A stretch of 64,000 nt of DNA from NCBI RefSeq assembly GCF_030269665.1, contig NZ_BSTS01000005.1, positions 1-64,000 of the forward strand, written 5' to 3'. The DNA comes from Actinomycetospora sp. NBRC 106375 (GTDB taxonomy: Bacteria; Actinomycetota; Actinomycetes; Mycobacteriales; Pseudonocardiaceae). Shown here one piece after another: positions 17,957-27,978 of this stretch. The notes below the pieces were generated by a model. That model was not told the origin of the DNA, did no database searches, and worked only from the letters and a program-made list of their open reading frames with translations. The translations under genes were made by a program, and so were the position numbers. The number at the start of each line of letters is the position of its first letter. Positions within the stretch are counted from its first letter, which is position 1.

Positions 17957-19561
17957 TCAGGTGCCGGTGTGCCGCACCGCCGGGCGGGCGCGCTCGGCGT
18001 CGCGGCGGGCGCGGCGGTCCTTGAGCCGGGCGACGAGCCCCGTCGGCGGTTCCGGGCTCTCGCCGCGCTCGGTGCGCTCGGCGGCGGCGACGATCCGCCG
18101 CTCCATGCCGCCGAACACGAGCACGTGGAACGGGGCGATGACCCACCAGTAGGCGTGGCCGGCGAGCCCGTGCGGGAAGAAGATCGCCCGCTGCCGGTAG
18201 GTCGAGCCGCCCGCGGCCGGCGCGACGCGCAGCTCGAGCCAGGCGAGCCCCGGCGCCTTCATCTCCGCGCGCAGCCGCAGGAGGCGTTCGCCCGGGGCCA
18301 TCTCCGTGCCGTCGGTGCCCGGGTGGCCCTCGTCGAGGCACTCCTCGACCCGCCACCAGTCCAGCGCGTCGCCCACCTTGAGCGAGTCCGCGTCGCGGCG
18401 GCCGCGCCGCAGGCCCACCCCGCCGAAGAGCCGGTCGAGCACGCCGCGCGCCCACCAGCCGAGCGGGAACGAGTACCACCCGCGCTCGCCGCCGATCCCG
18501 GTCACCACGTGCCAGACGTTCTCCACCGAGGCTCTCGAGCGGCGTTCGCGCACGTCGGTGTACACCGTCCCGCCGGCCCACGCCGGGTCCGACGGCAACG
18601 GGTCGGAGGGTGCGTACGTCGCGTTGGCGCCCGACCAGCGCGTCTCCACCTGACCGCTGCTGATGCGGTACAGGGCGAGCGCGACGGCGCGCTGGAAGCC
18701 GGTGAGGCCCTCCTCGGGGGGCGCGACGAAGGTGTCGATGTCGTGCTCGGAGGCGATGACCTCGTGCACCAGGGAGTCGATCAGCGGCACCGCGGTGGAC
18801 CGCGGCACGGGCGTCACCAGGTTGACCCAGTGCGAGGACAGCCGCGGGGTCAGCACCGGTACCGGCAGCATCGTGCGCGTCGGCAGCTCGGCGACCTCCG
18901 CGAAACCCTCCATCATCTGGAGATAGGTCAGGACGTCGGGGCCGCCGATGTCGAAGGTGCGGTTGACCTCGGGCGGCAGGCTCACGACACGCACCAGGTA
19001 GTGCAGGACGTCGCGGATCGCGATCGGCTGGACCCGGTGGTGCACCCAGGACGGCGTGAGCATCACCGGCAGCCGCTCGGTCAGGTAGCGCAGCATCTCG
19101 AAGCTCGCCGACCCGGACCCGAGGATCACCGCGGCCTGCAGGACGACCGTCGGCACCCCCGACCGCAGGAAAATCTCGCCGACCTCGGCGCGGGAGGCGA
19201 GGTGCTCGGAGAGCTCGACGCCGTCGGGGTGCATGCCGCCGAGGTAGACGATGCGCGAGACGCCGGCCTCCCGCGCGGCCTGGGCGCTGATCATCGCGGC
19301 CTGCCGGTCGACGGCGGCGAAACCGGACTCGGACAGGGAGTGCACGAGGTAGTAGAGGACGTCGGCGCCCGCGCAGACCCGCCGCATCGACTCCTCGTCG
19401 AGCACGTCGCCCTGCACGATCTCGACCTCGCGCGCCCACGGGACGTCACGCATCTTCTCGGGGGTGCGCACCACGCAGCGGACCTCGTGGCCCTCCGCGG
19501 CCAGGCGCGGGGCGAGACGCCCGCCGATGTAACCCGTCGCTCCCGTGACCACGCATCGCAC
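17957..19561 (-). CDS. SDR-like NAD(P)-binding protein with DUF2867 domain
   Basis: 534 residues. N-terminal half is an NmrA/SDR-like Rossmann fold (CVVTGATGYIGGRLAPRLAAEGHEV; VYLGGMHPDG). The C-terminal ~170 residues (ENVWHVVTGIGGERGWYSFPLGWWARG; DWWRVEE; FFPHGLAGHAYWW) are DUF2867. This fusion is frequent in actinobacteria; reaction unknown. GTG start at 19561 with CACGAT 6 bases upstream, the same arrangement as the SDR gene at 15940. Confidence 0.85.
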   Translation of the reverse strand: MRCVVTGATGYIGGRLAPRLAAEGHEVRCVVRTPEKMRDVPWAREVEIVQGDVLDEESMRRVCAGADVLYYLVHSLSESGFAAVDRQAAMISAQAAREAGVSRIVYLGGMHPDGVELSEHLASRAEVGEIFLRSGVPTVVLQAAVILGSGSASFEMLRYLTERLPVMLTPSWVHHRVQPIAIRDVLHYLVRVVSLPPEVNRTFDIGGPDVLTYLQMMEGFAEVAELPTRTMLPVPVLTPRLSSHWVNLVTPVPRSTAVPLIDSLVHEVIASEHDIDTFVAPPEEGLTGFQRAVALALYRISSGQVETRWSGANATYAPSDPLPSDPAWAGGTVYTDVRERRSRASVENVWHVVTGIGGERGWYSFPLGWWARGVLDRLFGGVGLRRGRRDADSLKVGDALDWWRVEECLDEGHPGTDGTEMAPGERLLRLRAEMKAPGLAWLELRVAPAAGGSTYRQRAIFFPHGLAGHAYWWVIAPFHVLVFGGMERRIVAAAERTERGESPEPPTGLVARLKDRRARRDAERARPAVRHTGT

Positions 19562-19861
19562 GCGACGATCGTGGCGTCCGAGGGCCGGGACCGCAGCGCC
19601 GGACGCCGTGGCGGCCACTGGGGACGGCCGACCCGATCGCGTGGCGGCGGTCCCCGCAAACGCGCCGCGCCCCCAGGGGGTGACACCCGGCCGGGGGATC
19701 CCTCGGCGTGTCGCGCGCGAAAGGCCGTGTCGCCGCGATTCGGGCCCCAAGTCGCCTCAGATCGCTGCCGTTGTGGGGGCCAGACGCTCGCAGCGGTTCG
19801 GCCGTTCGGCGGTGAGCACGCGGGCGAGCAGAGAGATCAGCAGTTGGGGAGGTCGAGGATC

Positions 19862-20476
19862 GTGTGGGTGTGGCGTGATGACCTGGGGTCCGGTGCAGCG
19901 TCCGGCGGAGCCGGTGGCTGGCGGCTGGACGCGTACGGCACGTGGGTGTGGGACGAGCCCTCGGTCCTCGAGCGGCCCGGTGCCGGCACGGACGCGCTGC
20001 GGCGCGCTGCGGGGTCCGCGGGGACCCGGGGCACCGGCGTCGTCCGGCGTCAGCGACCGGCCCGTGGCGCCCGTCCCGGAGCGGGCGACCGCGCCATCGC
20101 GGCCCTGGGCGACGACCCGACGCCGATCTTCCACGAGCTGACCGAGGACCGGTCGCGCCCCGCGCCCCGCGTCCACGTCCCCGAGCCGCACCCGGGCTCG
20201 GGCCCGCTGCCCGTGCAGGACCCCACCGCGGCCTCCCGGCGCGGTGGTCTCGACGCGGTCCCGACCGTCCCGCCGCCCGCGCTGGACGGGTCGAGCTCGG
20301 CCGGCCTGGGCACCGGGGCGCGGGACACGGCGGAGTCGCCCGAGGACGAGCTGCGGCGCCGGGCCGAGCGCCGGCGCCGTCCCCTCGGCGACGGTCGGGA
20401 GGCAGACCGCGAGGGCGGCCGGCACACCTGGCGTCGCGAGGAGGTCCGCACCGGACGGCACGCGCTGCGTCGTTGA
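19862..20476 (+). CDS. Hypothetical protein
   Basis: 204 residues, not recognised. The N-terminus VWVWRDDLGSG and GGWRLDAYGTWVWD is Trp-rich and looks folded. The rest is Arg/Pro/Gly/Glu-rich and probably disordered. Third codon positions are strongly G/C, supporting coding. GTG at 19862 has GGGGAGG 9 bases upstream. Between the divergent SDR/DUF2867 gene and doxX. Confidence 0.6.
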   Translation: MWVWRDDLGSGAASGGAGGWRLDAYGTWVWDEPSVLERPGAGTDALRRAAGSAGTRGTGVVRRQRPARGARPGAGDRAIAALGDDPTPIFHELTEDRSRPAPRVHVPEPHPGSGPLPVQDPTAASRRGGLDAVPTVPPPALDGSSSAGLGTGARDTAESPEDELRRRAERRRRPLGDGREADREGGRHTWRREEVRTGRHALRR

Positions 20477-20660
20477 CGCGCTCATCGGGTACGGAACCGC
20501 CGGGCCGTCCGTCCGCGGGCGGCCCGGCACTCCGGCGGGAGCGACCGGGGCGCGGATCGGGCGGGGCTATGCTGCGGCACCCGCGCGGGCCCGCCGACCG
20601 GGCCGAGTCCGGTCGGTGCCGCTCCAGCCGTCGCCGCCGTCGTCCGTGGAGGTCGCTTCC

Positions 20661-21230
20661 GTGCTCGTCCGTCGTCTCGCCCGGCCCATGCTGGCCGCCA
20701 TGTTCATCAAGGGCGGGGTCGACACCCTGCTCAACCCCGAGCCGCGGGTCCAGAAGGCGACCCCGCTGCTCGAGAAGGTCGGGCCCCAGCTGCCGGACCA
20801 GGTCCCGTCCGAGCCCGGCCAGCTCGTCCGCATCGACGCCGGGGTCAAGATCGGGGCCGGGACGCTGCTCGCGATCGGCAAGTTCCCGCGGCTGTCCTCG
20901 CTGGCGCTCGCCGCGACGCTCGTGCCGACGACCGTCGCCGGCCACCCCTTCTGGGAGAAGGCGGACCCGGCGGAGAAGACGGCCGAGCAGCAGCAGTTCC
21001 TGAAGAACCTCGGCCTGCTCGGCGGCCTCATCCTCGCCGCGGTCGACACCGAGGGGAAGCCCTCGCTCGGCTGGCGCGGCCGCCGTGCCGCCCGCAAGCT
21101 CGCGGAGCGCACGAACGAGCTCACCGGACACTCCGACGACGCGGGCGACAAGCTCCGGGACGCCGGGGACAAGGTCCGGAAGAACGTCGTCGACGGCGTC
21201 GACGTCGCGATCGGCTCGATCGCGTCCTGA
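20661..21230 (+). CDS. DoxX-family membrane protein
   Basis: 189 residues. LARPMLAAMFIKGGVDTLLNPE begins the DoxX four-helix domain (about 1–130). The C-terminal third is charged and amphipathic (NELTGHSDDAGDKLRDAGDKV). DoxX proteins are quinone- or thiol-redox-linked membrane proteins; in mycobacteria a DoxX relative works with superoxide dismutase and a thiosulfate sulfurtransferase. GTG at 20661 with GGAGG 8 bases upstream. Confidence 0.88.
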   Translation: MLVRRLARPMLAAMFIKGGVDTLLNPEPRVQKATPLLEKVGPQLPDQVPSEPGQLVRIDAGVKIGAGTLLAIGKFPRLSSLALAATLVPTTVAGHPFWEKADPAEKTAEQQQFLKNLGLLGGLILAAVDTEGKPSLGWRGRRAARKLAERTNELTGHSDDAGDKLRDAGDKVRKNVVDGVDVAIGSIAS

Positions 21231-21334
21231 GCACCGTGGGTCCGCCCGCGGGCTCGGGGGCAGAGCTCCGCCCCGTCTCCCGACCGTGGGCGGTCCCCGT
21301 CTGTCTCGACGGTTCGGCTGATCCCGTGAGCCCC

Positions 21335-21340
21335 TAGGGT
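21335..21340 (+). promoter_or_regulatory. −10 box for a leaderless oxidase transcript
   Basis: TAGGGT, then 7 bases, then GTG at 21348. The same geometry as upstream of the DUF5318 gene. Confidence 0.5.
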
Positions 21341-21347
21341 GGCGCCC

Positions 21348-22649
21348 GTGTGGACGAACTGGTCCGGCGGCCAGCAGTGCCGGCTCACCGCGACGGTGCG
21401 GCCGCTCGACGACAGCGGCGTGTCCGCTGTGGTGCGCCGGGCCGCCGAGCGGGGCCAGACGGTGCGCCCCGTGGGCGCCGGCCACTCGTTCAGCGCCCTC
21501 ACCGTGACCGACGGCGTGCACGTCGACCTGTCCGCGTTCCGCGGGGTCACCGCGAGCGGCGGGGATCCCGCCCGGCCGACCGTCCGCGTCCGGGCCGGCA
21601 CCACCCTCGGCGAGCTCCACGACGAGCTCGCGACGCGGGGGCTGGCCCTCGACGCGCCCCTCGAGCTCGCCGCCCCGACCGTCGGCGGCGCGCTGGCCGT
21701 CGGGATGCACGGCAGCGGGCCGTCACGGGGGTCGCTGTCCGCGGCCGTGGCCCGGCTGCGTCTCGTCGACGGGCGCGGGCGCCTGCGCGACGTCGCCGCG
21801 GCCGACCTCGACGCCGCCCGCACCTCGCTGGGCGCCCTGGGCGTGGTGCTCGAGGCGGAGCTGGCCGTGGTGCCCGCCGGCCGCGTCCGCGTCACCCGCG
21901 AGCCCCGCCCCGTCGAGGAGGTGCTGCGCAGTGACTTCTGGAGCGCGCACCCCGTCGTCGAGGCGGCCGTCTTCCCGTCCGCGAGCACGGCGCTGACGCG
22001 CTGGGCGGACCCGCTGACGGACGCCGCCGACGACGAGGACGACGGCGAGGAGGAGGCCGGCGAGCGCAGCCTCGGGGTCACGGTCGCGGGGGCGACGGGT
22101 CGCACGGCCCTCGGCGGCGCGGTCGTCGTCGAGCGCGCCCTGCCCCGCCTCGTCCCCCGGTTCAACCGCGCGGTCTCGCGCCTGGCCCGCACCGTGTCCG
22201 CCAGCGGGCCGATGCACCGCGTGCTCTCCAGCCCCCCGGCCGTGCGCTACGAGCAGACCGAGTGGGCCCTGCCCCGCGCCGGCCTGGCCGCCGCGGCCCG
22301 CGAGCTGCTCGCCGCCCTCGCCGACGACCACCTCGAGGTCGGGCTCCCGGTGCGGCTGCGCGTCGGGGCGCCCGAGTCCGGCTGGCTGCACCCCGCCCAC
22401 GACCGCGCGACGGCGTGGGTGGCGGTGCGGGTGCCGCGGCACACCGACCATGGCCCGGTGCTCGAGCGGGCCTGGCGCGTCCTGCGGGCCCACGGCGGCC
22501 GCCCGCACTGGGCGTCGCGGTCGGACTGGACGGTCGAGGACACCGTCGCGGCCTACCCCCGCTACCCGGACTTCTGCCGGGTCCGCGACGACTACGACCC
22601 GGACCGGGTGTTCACCACCCCGCCGCTCGCGGCGGTGCTCGGGGACTGA
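21348..22649 (+). CDS. D-arabinono-1,4-lactone oxidase-type FAD oxidoreductase
   Basis: 433 residues. The N-terminus VWTNWSGGQQCR, the FAD-binding VGAGHSFSALTVTDG with the His that is covalently linked to FAD in this family, PTVGGALAVGMHGSG, and the C-terminal block GGRPHWASRSDW are typical of VAO-fold aldonolactone oxidases. It oxidises an aldono-lactone or polyol using oxygen or another acceptor. The last 58 bases overlap the end of the convergent FUSC gene. An acidic insert lies near residues 225–238 (DAADDEDDGEEE). Confidence 0.88.
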   Translation: MWTNWSGGQQCRLTATVRPLDDSGVSAVVRRAAERGQTVRPVGAGHSFSALTVTDGVHVDLSAFRGVTASGGDPARPTVRVRAGTTLGELHDELATRGLALDAPLELAAPTVGGALAVGMHGSGPSRGSLSAAVARLRLVDGRGRLRDVAAADLDAARTSLGALGVVLEAELAVVPAGRVRVTREPRPVEEVLRSDFWSAHPVVEAAVFPSASTALTRWADPLTDAADDEDDGEEEAGERSLGVTVAGATGRTALGGAVVVERALPRLVPRFNRAVSRLARTVSASGPMHRVLSSPPAVRYEQTEWALPRAGLAAAARELLAALADDHLEVGLPVRLRVGAPESGWLHPAHDRATAWVAVRVPRHTDHGPVLERAWRVLRAHGGRPHWASRSDWTVEDTVAAYPRYPDFCRVRDDYDPDRVFTTPPLAAVLGD

Positions 22650-25024
22650 CCGTCCCCGTCGGTGTCGCCCTCCGGGTCCTCGGCCGCGCCCAGGTCGATC
22701 GCGAGGCCGACCACGGCCTGGTCGATGCGCCGCAGCAGCCGGGCCGCGGTGAGCATCGTGGCCCGCCGGTGCGGGTCGTCGGCGATGCGCGCGGCGTGCT
22801 CCTCGGCGGCGTCCACGAGCTGCTCCGCCGAGCGCGCGCGGACCTGGCCGCCGTCGGACGCGCGCCGCCCGCGCACGAGGACATCGCGCAGCCCGTCGAG
22901 GTTGGCGCGCACCCGGGCGGCCGCGGGGTCGAGCGTCGGTGCCCACGTCCGGTCGGTGACCTGGTCGGCGGTGCGGGCCAGCGAGCGCGCGTAGACGTCG
23001 CACACCACGAGGATCCGCAGGCCGCGCTGGTAGCTCGACCGTGCGCGCCGGCGGGCGAACGGCGCGGCCAGGGTCTGGGCCCGCAGGCGCAGGGTGGCCA
23101 GGGCGTCGTCCATGGCCCGCACGCCCTCGCGCGGTGCCGTCGCGGGCTGCCGTCCCACGAGCCGGTCGGTCGCCTCCTGCAGGACCCGGTCCATCGCGTC
23201 GACGACGTCGCTCACCGCGTCACCGAAGGCGGCGCGCGTCCCGCGGGGCAGCACGAGGAACGCCGCGACGACGGCCGCCGCGGCGCCGATCACCGTCTCC
23301 TCGATCCGCAGGATCAGCACCTGGACGCTGAACTGGCCGATCAGCCCGTAGACCAGCGCGAGCACCGCGGTGATCCAGAAGGCCAGCATCGACGGCGAGA
23401 CCCGCACCAGGTAGAGCGCGAGGAACACACAGGAGAACAGCAAGACCAGTGACAGCACGGTGCTGCCGCCCACCAGCGCGGCGAGCCCCATGCCCGCGAG
23501 CACGCCGCCGACGGTCCCGAGGACGCGTCCCCACCCGCGGGACAGCAGGTCGCCGCGGCTGTTCGTGCCGGCGAACACGACGAAGGCGGTGATGACCGCC
23601 CAGTACCAGCGCGACGGGGCGATCAGCTCGCCGACCACGATCGCCAGCGTCGCGGCCACCCCGACCTGCACGGCCTGGCGCGTGCTCAGCGCGAGCCCTC
23701 CGGGCGACGGCGCCGGCGCGTCGGCCGGGCGCACGTCGTCGGGCTCGGGGCGCTGCGAGGACGGCCCCGGCCGCTCGTCGGGATCGGGGGTGGTGATCGC
23801 GTCCGGCACCGGCCCGCCCCCCGCCGCACCCGTCGGGGACGCCGTCGCCGGCGGACACAGCGGCGCCGCGACACCGGTGGCCCGCGCCGGGGAGCCGGGC
23901 GCGCCACCGTCGGGCCGGCGCGACGGGGCGTCGACCTGGGCGTGGTGGATCGCGTCGGCGACGCGGCGCACCGCGAACGCCGTGCGCTGCACGCGCTCGT
24001 GGCCGGGCCGGGTGTCGGCGACGAGGCCCGCGACCGCGGCGCGCGCGTCCGCCGCCGCCTCGAGGATCGCGGTGTGCCCCTGGCCGGACTCCAGGGCCGT
24101 CAGCAGGTGGCGTAGCCCCGTGCGCAGCGCGGCGATCACGATCGGGTCCACGGGCTCGGCGGGATCGTCCCGCTGCGGCAGCGCGAGACGCCGCGCGACC
24201 ACCGAGAGCCGTTCGAGGGCGAGCTCCGCGTCGGCGACCCGCAGGGCCAGCGTGTCGTCGTCCAGGCCCGGCCAGACGCGCCCGGCCGTCGTCTGTTCGA
24301 GGGTGTCCTCGACGAGCAGCGCGACCTCCTGGAGGCGGGCGCGGGTGCGCCGCAGCGCCTCGAGGTCGCGCTCGTCCAGCGCGCCGGACGCGATGCCGGC
24401 GAGCACGTCGTCGGTGGCGTCGACCAGGGCGTGCGCCCGCGCCCGGAAGGCGGTGACCGTGCGGCGCAGGGTGCGGGCCGGTCGTTCGGCGAAGACGACC
24501 CCGCGCAGCAGCAGCGTCGAGGAGATGCCGACCACGACGGCGACGAGCAGCCAGGGCAGCTGCGCGGGCGCGATCTTGAGGAACTGCGTGAAGAAGTAGG
24601 GCATGAAGCCGGCCATGCCGAGCGCGAACCCGCGGGGGCCGTACCGGCGCACCCAGACCGCGACCACCATCACGAGCACGAACACGGCGGCGGCCGGGAT
24701 CCGGTAGGGCGAGAGGACGGCGCCGAGGACGGTGCTCGCGGCGGCGGGCAGCACCATGAGCGCGGTGGTCACCCGGCGGCGGCGCAGGTCGTCCTCGTTG
24801 ACCGCCAGGTTCGAGATCATCGCGAGCACGCCGGCGAAGAGCAGCACGGTCACCGGTTCGGACGGGGCGAGGAGCGCCCGGACCGCGGCGACGACCACGA
24901 CCGCGAGCACCATCGCGGCCACCGCGATCGCGGCCAGGCGCAGGCGCGTCAGACCGGGGTCGACGCCGGCGAGCCACGTCCGCGCGTCGGCCCAGCGGCC
25001 CGCCTGCCGAACGTCGGTCGCCAC
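22592..25024 (-). CDS. FUSC-family (aromatic-acid exporter-like) membrane protein
   Basis: 810 residues with two clusters of membrane helices, one near residues 30–175 and one near 450–580, each followed by a long cytoplasmic helical region, the FUSC/YccS layout. RYGPRGFALGMAGFMPYF and ITAFVVFAGTNSRGD are family blocks. A Pro/Asp-rich linker lies in the middle (about 385–440). It probably exports small aromatic or hydrophobic compounds. GTG at 25024 with GGGGAG upstream. Its 3' end overlaps the convergent oxidase gene. Confidence 0.85.
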   Translation of the reverse strand: MATDVRQAGRWADARTWLAGVDPGLTRLRLAAIAVAAMVLAVVVVAAVRALLAPSEPVTVLLFAGVLAMISNLAVNEDDLRRRRVTTALMVLPAAASTVLGAVLSPYRIPAAAVFVLVMVVAVWVRRYGPRGFALGMAGFMPYFFTQFLKIAPAQLPWLLVAVVVGISSTLLLRGVVFAERPARTLRRTVTAFRARAHALVDATDDVLAGIASGALDERDLEALRRTRARLQEVALLVEDTLEQTTAGRVWPGLDDDTLALRVADAELALERLSVVARRLALPQRDDPAEPVDPIVIAALRTGLRHLLTALESGQGHTAILEAAADARAAVAGLVADTRPGHERVQRTAFAVRRVADAIHHAQVDAPSRRPDGGAPGSPARATGVAAPLCPPATASPTGAAGGGPVPDAITTPDPDERPGPSSQRPEPDDVRPADAPAPSPGGLALSTRQAVQVGVAATLAIVVGELIAPSRWYWAVITAFVVFAGTNSRGDLLSRGWGRVLGTVGGVLAGMGLAALVGGSTVLSLVLLFSCVFLALYLVRVSPSMLAFWITAVLALVYGLIGQFSVQVLILRIEETVIGAAAAVVAAFLVLPRGTRAAFGDAVSDVVDAMDRVLQEATDRLVGRQPATAPREGVRAMDDALATLRLRAQTLAAPFARRRARSSYQRGLRILVVCDVYARSLARTADQVTDRTWAPTLDPAAARVRANLDGLRDVLVRGRRASDGGQVRARSAEQLVDAAEEHAARIADDPHRRATMLTAARLLRRIDQAVVGLAIDLGAAEDPEGDTDGDGQSPSTAASGGVVNTRSGS

Positions 25025-25121
25025 CCGCTCCCCCTGTCCCCTGGACGACCAGGGAGTCTCGCACGGGGGAACGCCGGCAGGCCGATCTCGACAGGGTTAC
25101 CCCGCAGTAATAGTGTGTGGT

Positions 25122-25133
25122 TACCGGCCGGTA
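25122..25133. promoter_or_regulatory. Palindromic operator candidate upstream of fadE5
   Basis: Perfect 12-bp palindrome TACCGGCCGGTA in the 152-base divergent gap, 43 bases before the fadE5 start. A similar TACCGGCGCGTA lies in the tetR promoter at 33654–33665. Confidence 0.4.
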
Positions 25134-25176
25134 GAAATCATCGGCCGCGCGCCGTGGGGAACAGGAGCGAGGCGGC

Positions 25177-27054
25177 ATGGGCCACTACCGGGCGAACGTC
25201 CGCGACATCGAGTTCAACCTCTTCGAGGTCTTCCGCGTGCAGGACCGCTTCGGGTCCGGCCCCTTCGCGGACGCCGACGAGGAGACCGCGCGCGCCCTGC
25301 TGGGCGAGGTCGCGTCGATGGCGGAGGGGCCGCTGGCCGACTCCTACGTCTCCGGCGACCGCAACCCCGTGCGCTTCGACCCCGCGACGCACACCGCCCA
25401 CCTCGACGAGGGCATCAAGAAGTCCTTCCGCGCGATGTGGGACGGCGAGTGGTGGCGCTTGTCGGCCGACAACGCGATCGGCGGCATGGGCGTGCCGCCC
25501 TCGGTGCAGTGGTCGGCCGGCGAGATGATCCTCGGTGCCAACGCCCCGGTGTTCATGTACATGGCGGGCCCGAACTTCGCCTCGGTGGTCTACCGCAACG
25601 GCACCCAGCAGCAGAAGCGCTGGGCGCAGCTGATGGTCGACCGCGCCTGGGGCGCGACGATGGTGCTGACCGAGCCCGACGCGGGCTCCGACGTCGGCGC
25701 CGGGCGCACCAAGGCCCGCGACAACGGCGACGGCACCTGGTCGATCGAGGGCGTCAAGCGCTTCATCACCTCGGGCGACGCCGACGACCTCAACGAGAAC
25801 ATCATGCACCTGGTGCTCGCCCGCCCCGAGGGCGCGAAGCCGGGCACCAAGGGCCTCTCGCTCTTCCTCGTCCCGAAGTTCCACTTCGACGACACCACCG
25901 GCGAGCCGGGCGAGCGCAACGGCGCCTTCGTCACGAACGTCGAGCACAAGATGGGCCTCAACGCCTCGGCCACCTGCGAGGTGACCTTCGGCGGCAACGG
26001 CACGCCCGCGATCGGCTGGCTGCTCGGCGACGTGCACGACGGCATCGCGCAGATGTTCCAGGTCATCGAGTACGCCCGGATGATGGTCGGCACCAAGGCC
26101 ATCGGCACGCTCTCGACCGGCTACCTCAACGCGCTCGACTACGCCAAGGAGCGCATCCAGGGCGCCGACCTCACGCGGCAGACCGACAAGACGGCCCCGC
26201 GCGTCCCGATCACCAACCACCCCGACGTGCGCCGCAGCCTGATGACGCAGAAGGCGTACGCCGAGGGTCTGCGGGCGGTGTACGCGTTCACCTCGACCTA
26301 CCAGGACCTCATCCGGTTCGGTGAGGCACCCGAGACCGGCCAAGGAGGGAATCTGGGCAGCGGCGCCGTCTCGGCCGACGAGATCGCGCTGGCGGAGAAG
26401 GTCAACGACCTGCTGCTGCCGATCGTCAAGGGCGTCGGGTCCGAGCGGGCCACCGAGCAGCTGATCCAGTCGCTGCAGACGCTGGGCGGCTCGGGGTACC
26501 TGCAGGACTACCCCATCGAGCAGTACATCCGCGACGCGAAGATCGACTCGCTCTACGAGGGCACCACGGCGATCCAGGCGCAGGACTTCTTCTTCCGCAA
26601 GATCGTCCGCGACAACGGCCAGGCGCTGATGCACGTCGCCGGCCAGGTCCAGGCGTTCCTCGACGCCGAGGGCGGCAACGGGCGGCTCAAGGAGGAGCGC
26701 GCGCTGCTCGCCACCGCGCTCGCCGACGTCCAGGCGATGCTCGGCGCGATGGTCGGGTACCTGACCTCGTCGCAGCAGGAGGTCACCAACCTCTACAAGG
26801 TCGGCCAGCACGCCGTGCGCTTCCTCATGAGCGTCGGCGACATGCTCATCGGCTGGCTGCTGCTCAAGCAGGCCGAGATCGCGGGCGCGGCGCTCGACGC
26901 CGGCACCGCCGGTCGGGACCAGCAGTTCTACGAGGGCAAGATCGCCGTCGCGCGGTTCTTCGCCCGCTCGGTGCTGCCGGAGCTCACCAGCCGCAAGGCG
27001 ATCGTCGAGGCCGCCGAGAACTCGATCATGGAGCTGGACGTCGCGGCGTTCTGA
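25177..27054 (+). CDS. fadE5: Acyl-CoA dehydrogenase, FadE5-type
   Basis: 625 residues, much longer than the usual ~390, as in mycobacterial FadE5. It begins [17 protein letters not shown], has [18 protein letters not shown] (FAD/substrate site), the catalytic region [18 protein letters not shown], and a C-terminal helical extension of about 140 residues. It catalyses the first step of beta-oxidation of CoA esters using FAD and electron-transfer flavoprotein. AGGAG precedes the ATG at 25177. A palindromic operator candidate lies upstream and a long hairpin follows. Confidence 0.93.
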   Translation: MGHYRANVRDIEFNLFEVFRVQDRFGSGPFADADEETARALLGEVASMAEGPLADSYVSGDRNPVRFDPATHTAHLDEGIKKSFRAMWDGEWWRLSADNAIGGMGVPPSVQWSAGEMILGANAPVFMYMAGPNFASVVYRNGTQQQKRWAQLMVDRAWGATMVLTEPDAGSDVGAGRTKARDNGDGTWSIEGVKRFITSGDADDLNENIMHLVLARPEGAKPGTKGLSLFLVPKFHFDDTTGEPGERNGAFVTNVEHKMGLNASATCEVTFGGNGTPAIGWLLGDVHDGIAQMFQVIEYARMMVGTKAIGTLSTGYLNALDYAKERIQGADLTRQTDKTAPRVPITNHPDVRRSLMTQKAYAEGLRAVYAFTSTYQDLIRFGEAPETGQGGNLGSGAVSADEIALAEKVNDLLLPIVKGVGSERATEQLIQSLQTLGGSGYLQDYPIEQYIRDAKIDSLYEGTTAIQAQDFFFRKIVRDNGQALMHVAGQVQAFLDAEGGNGRLKEERALLATALADVQAMLGAMVGYLTSSQQEVTNLYKVGQHAVRFLMSVGDMLIGWLLLKQAEIAGAALDAGTAGRDQQFYEGKIAVARFFARSVLPELTSRKAIVEAAENSIMELDVAAF

Positions 27055-27061
27055 CGTCCCC

Positions 27062-27103
27062 TGTGAGTGGATTTCCCGGTCAGGACCGGGAAATCCGCTC
27101 ACA
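27062..27103. terminator. GTGAGC-type hairpin after fadE5
   Basis: 18-bp stem (27063–27080 with 27085–27102, one G·T pair), extended by a T-A pair at its base; loop CAGG. The outer arm begins GTGAG and ends CTCAC. It starts 9 bases after the fadE5 stop and touches the ATG of the next gene. Confidence 0.8.
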
Positions 27104-27978
27104 TGACGGTGCGCATCGGGACCTCGGGGTGGATCTACCCGCCGTGGCGCGGGGTGTTCTACCCCGAGGGTCTCGTGCAGCGCCGTGAGCTGACCTACCT
27201 CGCCGAACGCCTCGACACCGTCGAGATCAACGGCTCCTTCTACTCGCTGCAGCGGGCCTCGAGCTACCGCACGTGGGCCGAGCGCACCCCGGACGACTTC
27301 GTCTTCGCCGTCAAGGGCGGGCGCTTCGTCACGCACCTGAAGAAGCTGCGCGGTGTCGAGGAGGGCCTGGCCAACTTCTTCGCCTCCGGCCCGCTCGCGC
27401 TCGGCGCCAAGCTCGGCCCCGTGCTCTGGCAGCTCCCTCCGAACCTGGGGTACGACGCCGAGCGGATCGAGTGGTTCCTCCGCCTGCTCCCGCGCACCCC
27501 CGGCGAGGCCGCGGCGATGGCCGCCGGGCACAGCGACAAGGTCAAGGAGCCCTGCACCGAGCTCGATCCGGGGAGCGACGCCGACCGCCCGCTGCGCCAC
27601 GCGATGGAGGTGCGGCACGCGAGCTACCGCGACCCGGCGTTCGTCGCCCAGCTGCGCCGCCACGGGGTCGCCCTCGTCGTCGCGGACACCGCCGGCACCT
27701 TCCCGCGCCTCGACGACGTCACCGCCGACCTCGTCTACGTCCGGCTGCACGGCGACACCGAGCTCTACGCCAGCGGCTACACGCCGGCCTCGCTGGACGC
27801 CTGGTCCGCGCGGCTGCGGGCGTGGGCGGCCGGGGAGGCGCCGACGTCGGAGGACACCGTCGCCCCGGACGACCCGCCGCCGGCCGCGCCCGAGGGGCGG
27901 GACGTCGTCGTCTACTTCGACAACGACATCAAGGTCCACGCGCCCTACGACGCGATGGCGCTGCGGGAACGCTGCTAG
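27103..27978 (+). CDS. DUF72 (YecE-like) family protein
   Basis: 291 residues. IGTSGWIYPPWRGVFYPEG, EINGSFYSLQRASSY, FAVKGGRFVTHLKKL and YFDNDIKVHAPYDA are the conserved TIM-barrel-like blocks of DUF72. The biochemical role is unproven. The first ATG (27103) lies at the very foot of the preceding hairpin and there is no visible ribosome-binding site, so translation initiation is unusual here; GTG at 27109 is an alternative start. The stop overlaps the convergent DUF1206 gene by 4 bases. Confidence 0.9.
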   Translation: MTVRIGTSGWIYPPWRGVFYPEGLVQRRELTYLAERLDTVEINGSFYSLQRASSYRTWAERTPDDFVFAVKGGRFVTHLKKLRGVEEGLANFFASGPLALGAKLGPVLWQLPPNLGYDAERIEWFLRLLPRTPGEAAAMAAGHSDKVKEPCTELDPGSDADRPLRHAMEVRHASYRDPAFVAQLRRHGVALVVADTAGTFPRLDDVTADLVYVRLHGDTELYASGYTPASLDAWSARLRAWAAGEAPTSEDTVAPDDPPPAAPEGRDVVVYFDNDIKVHAPYDAMALRERC

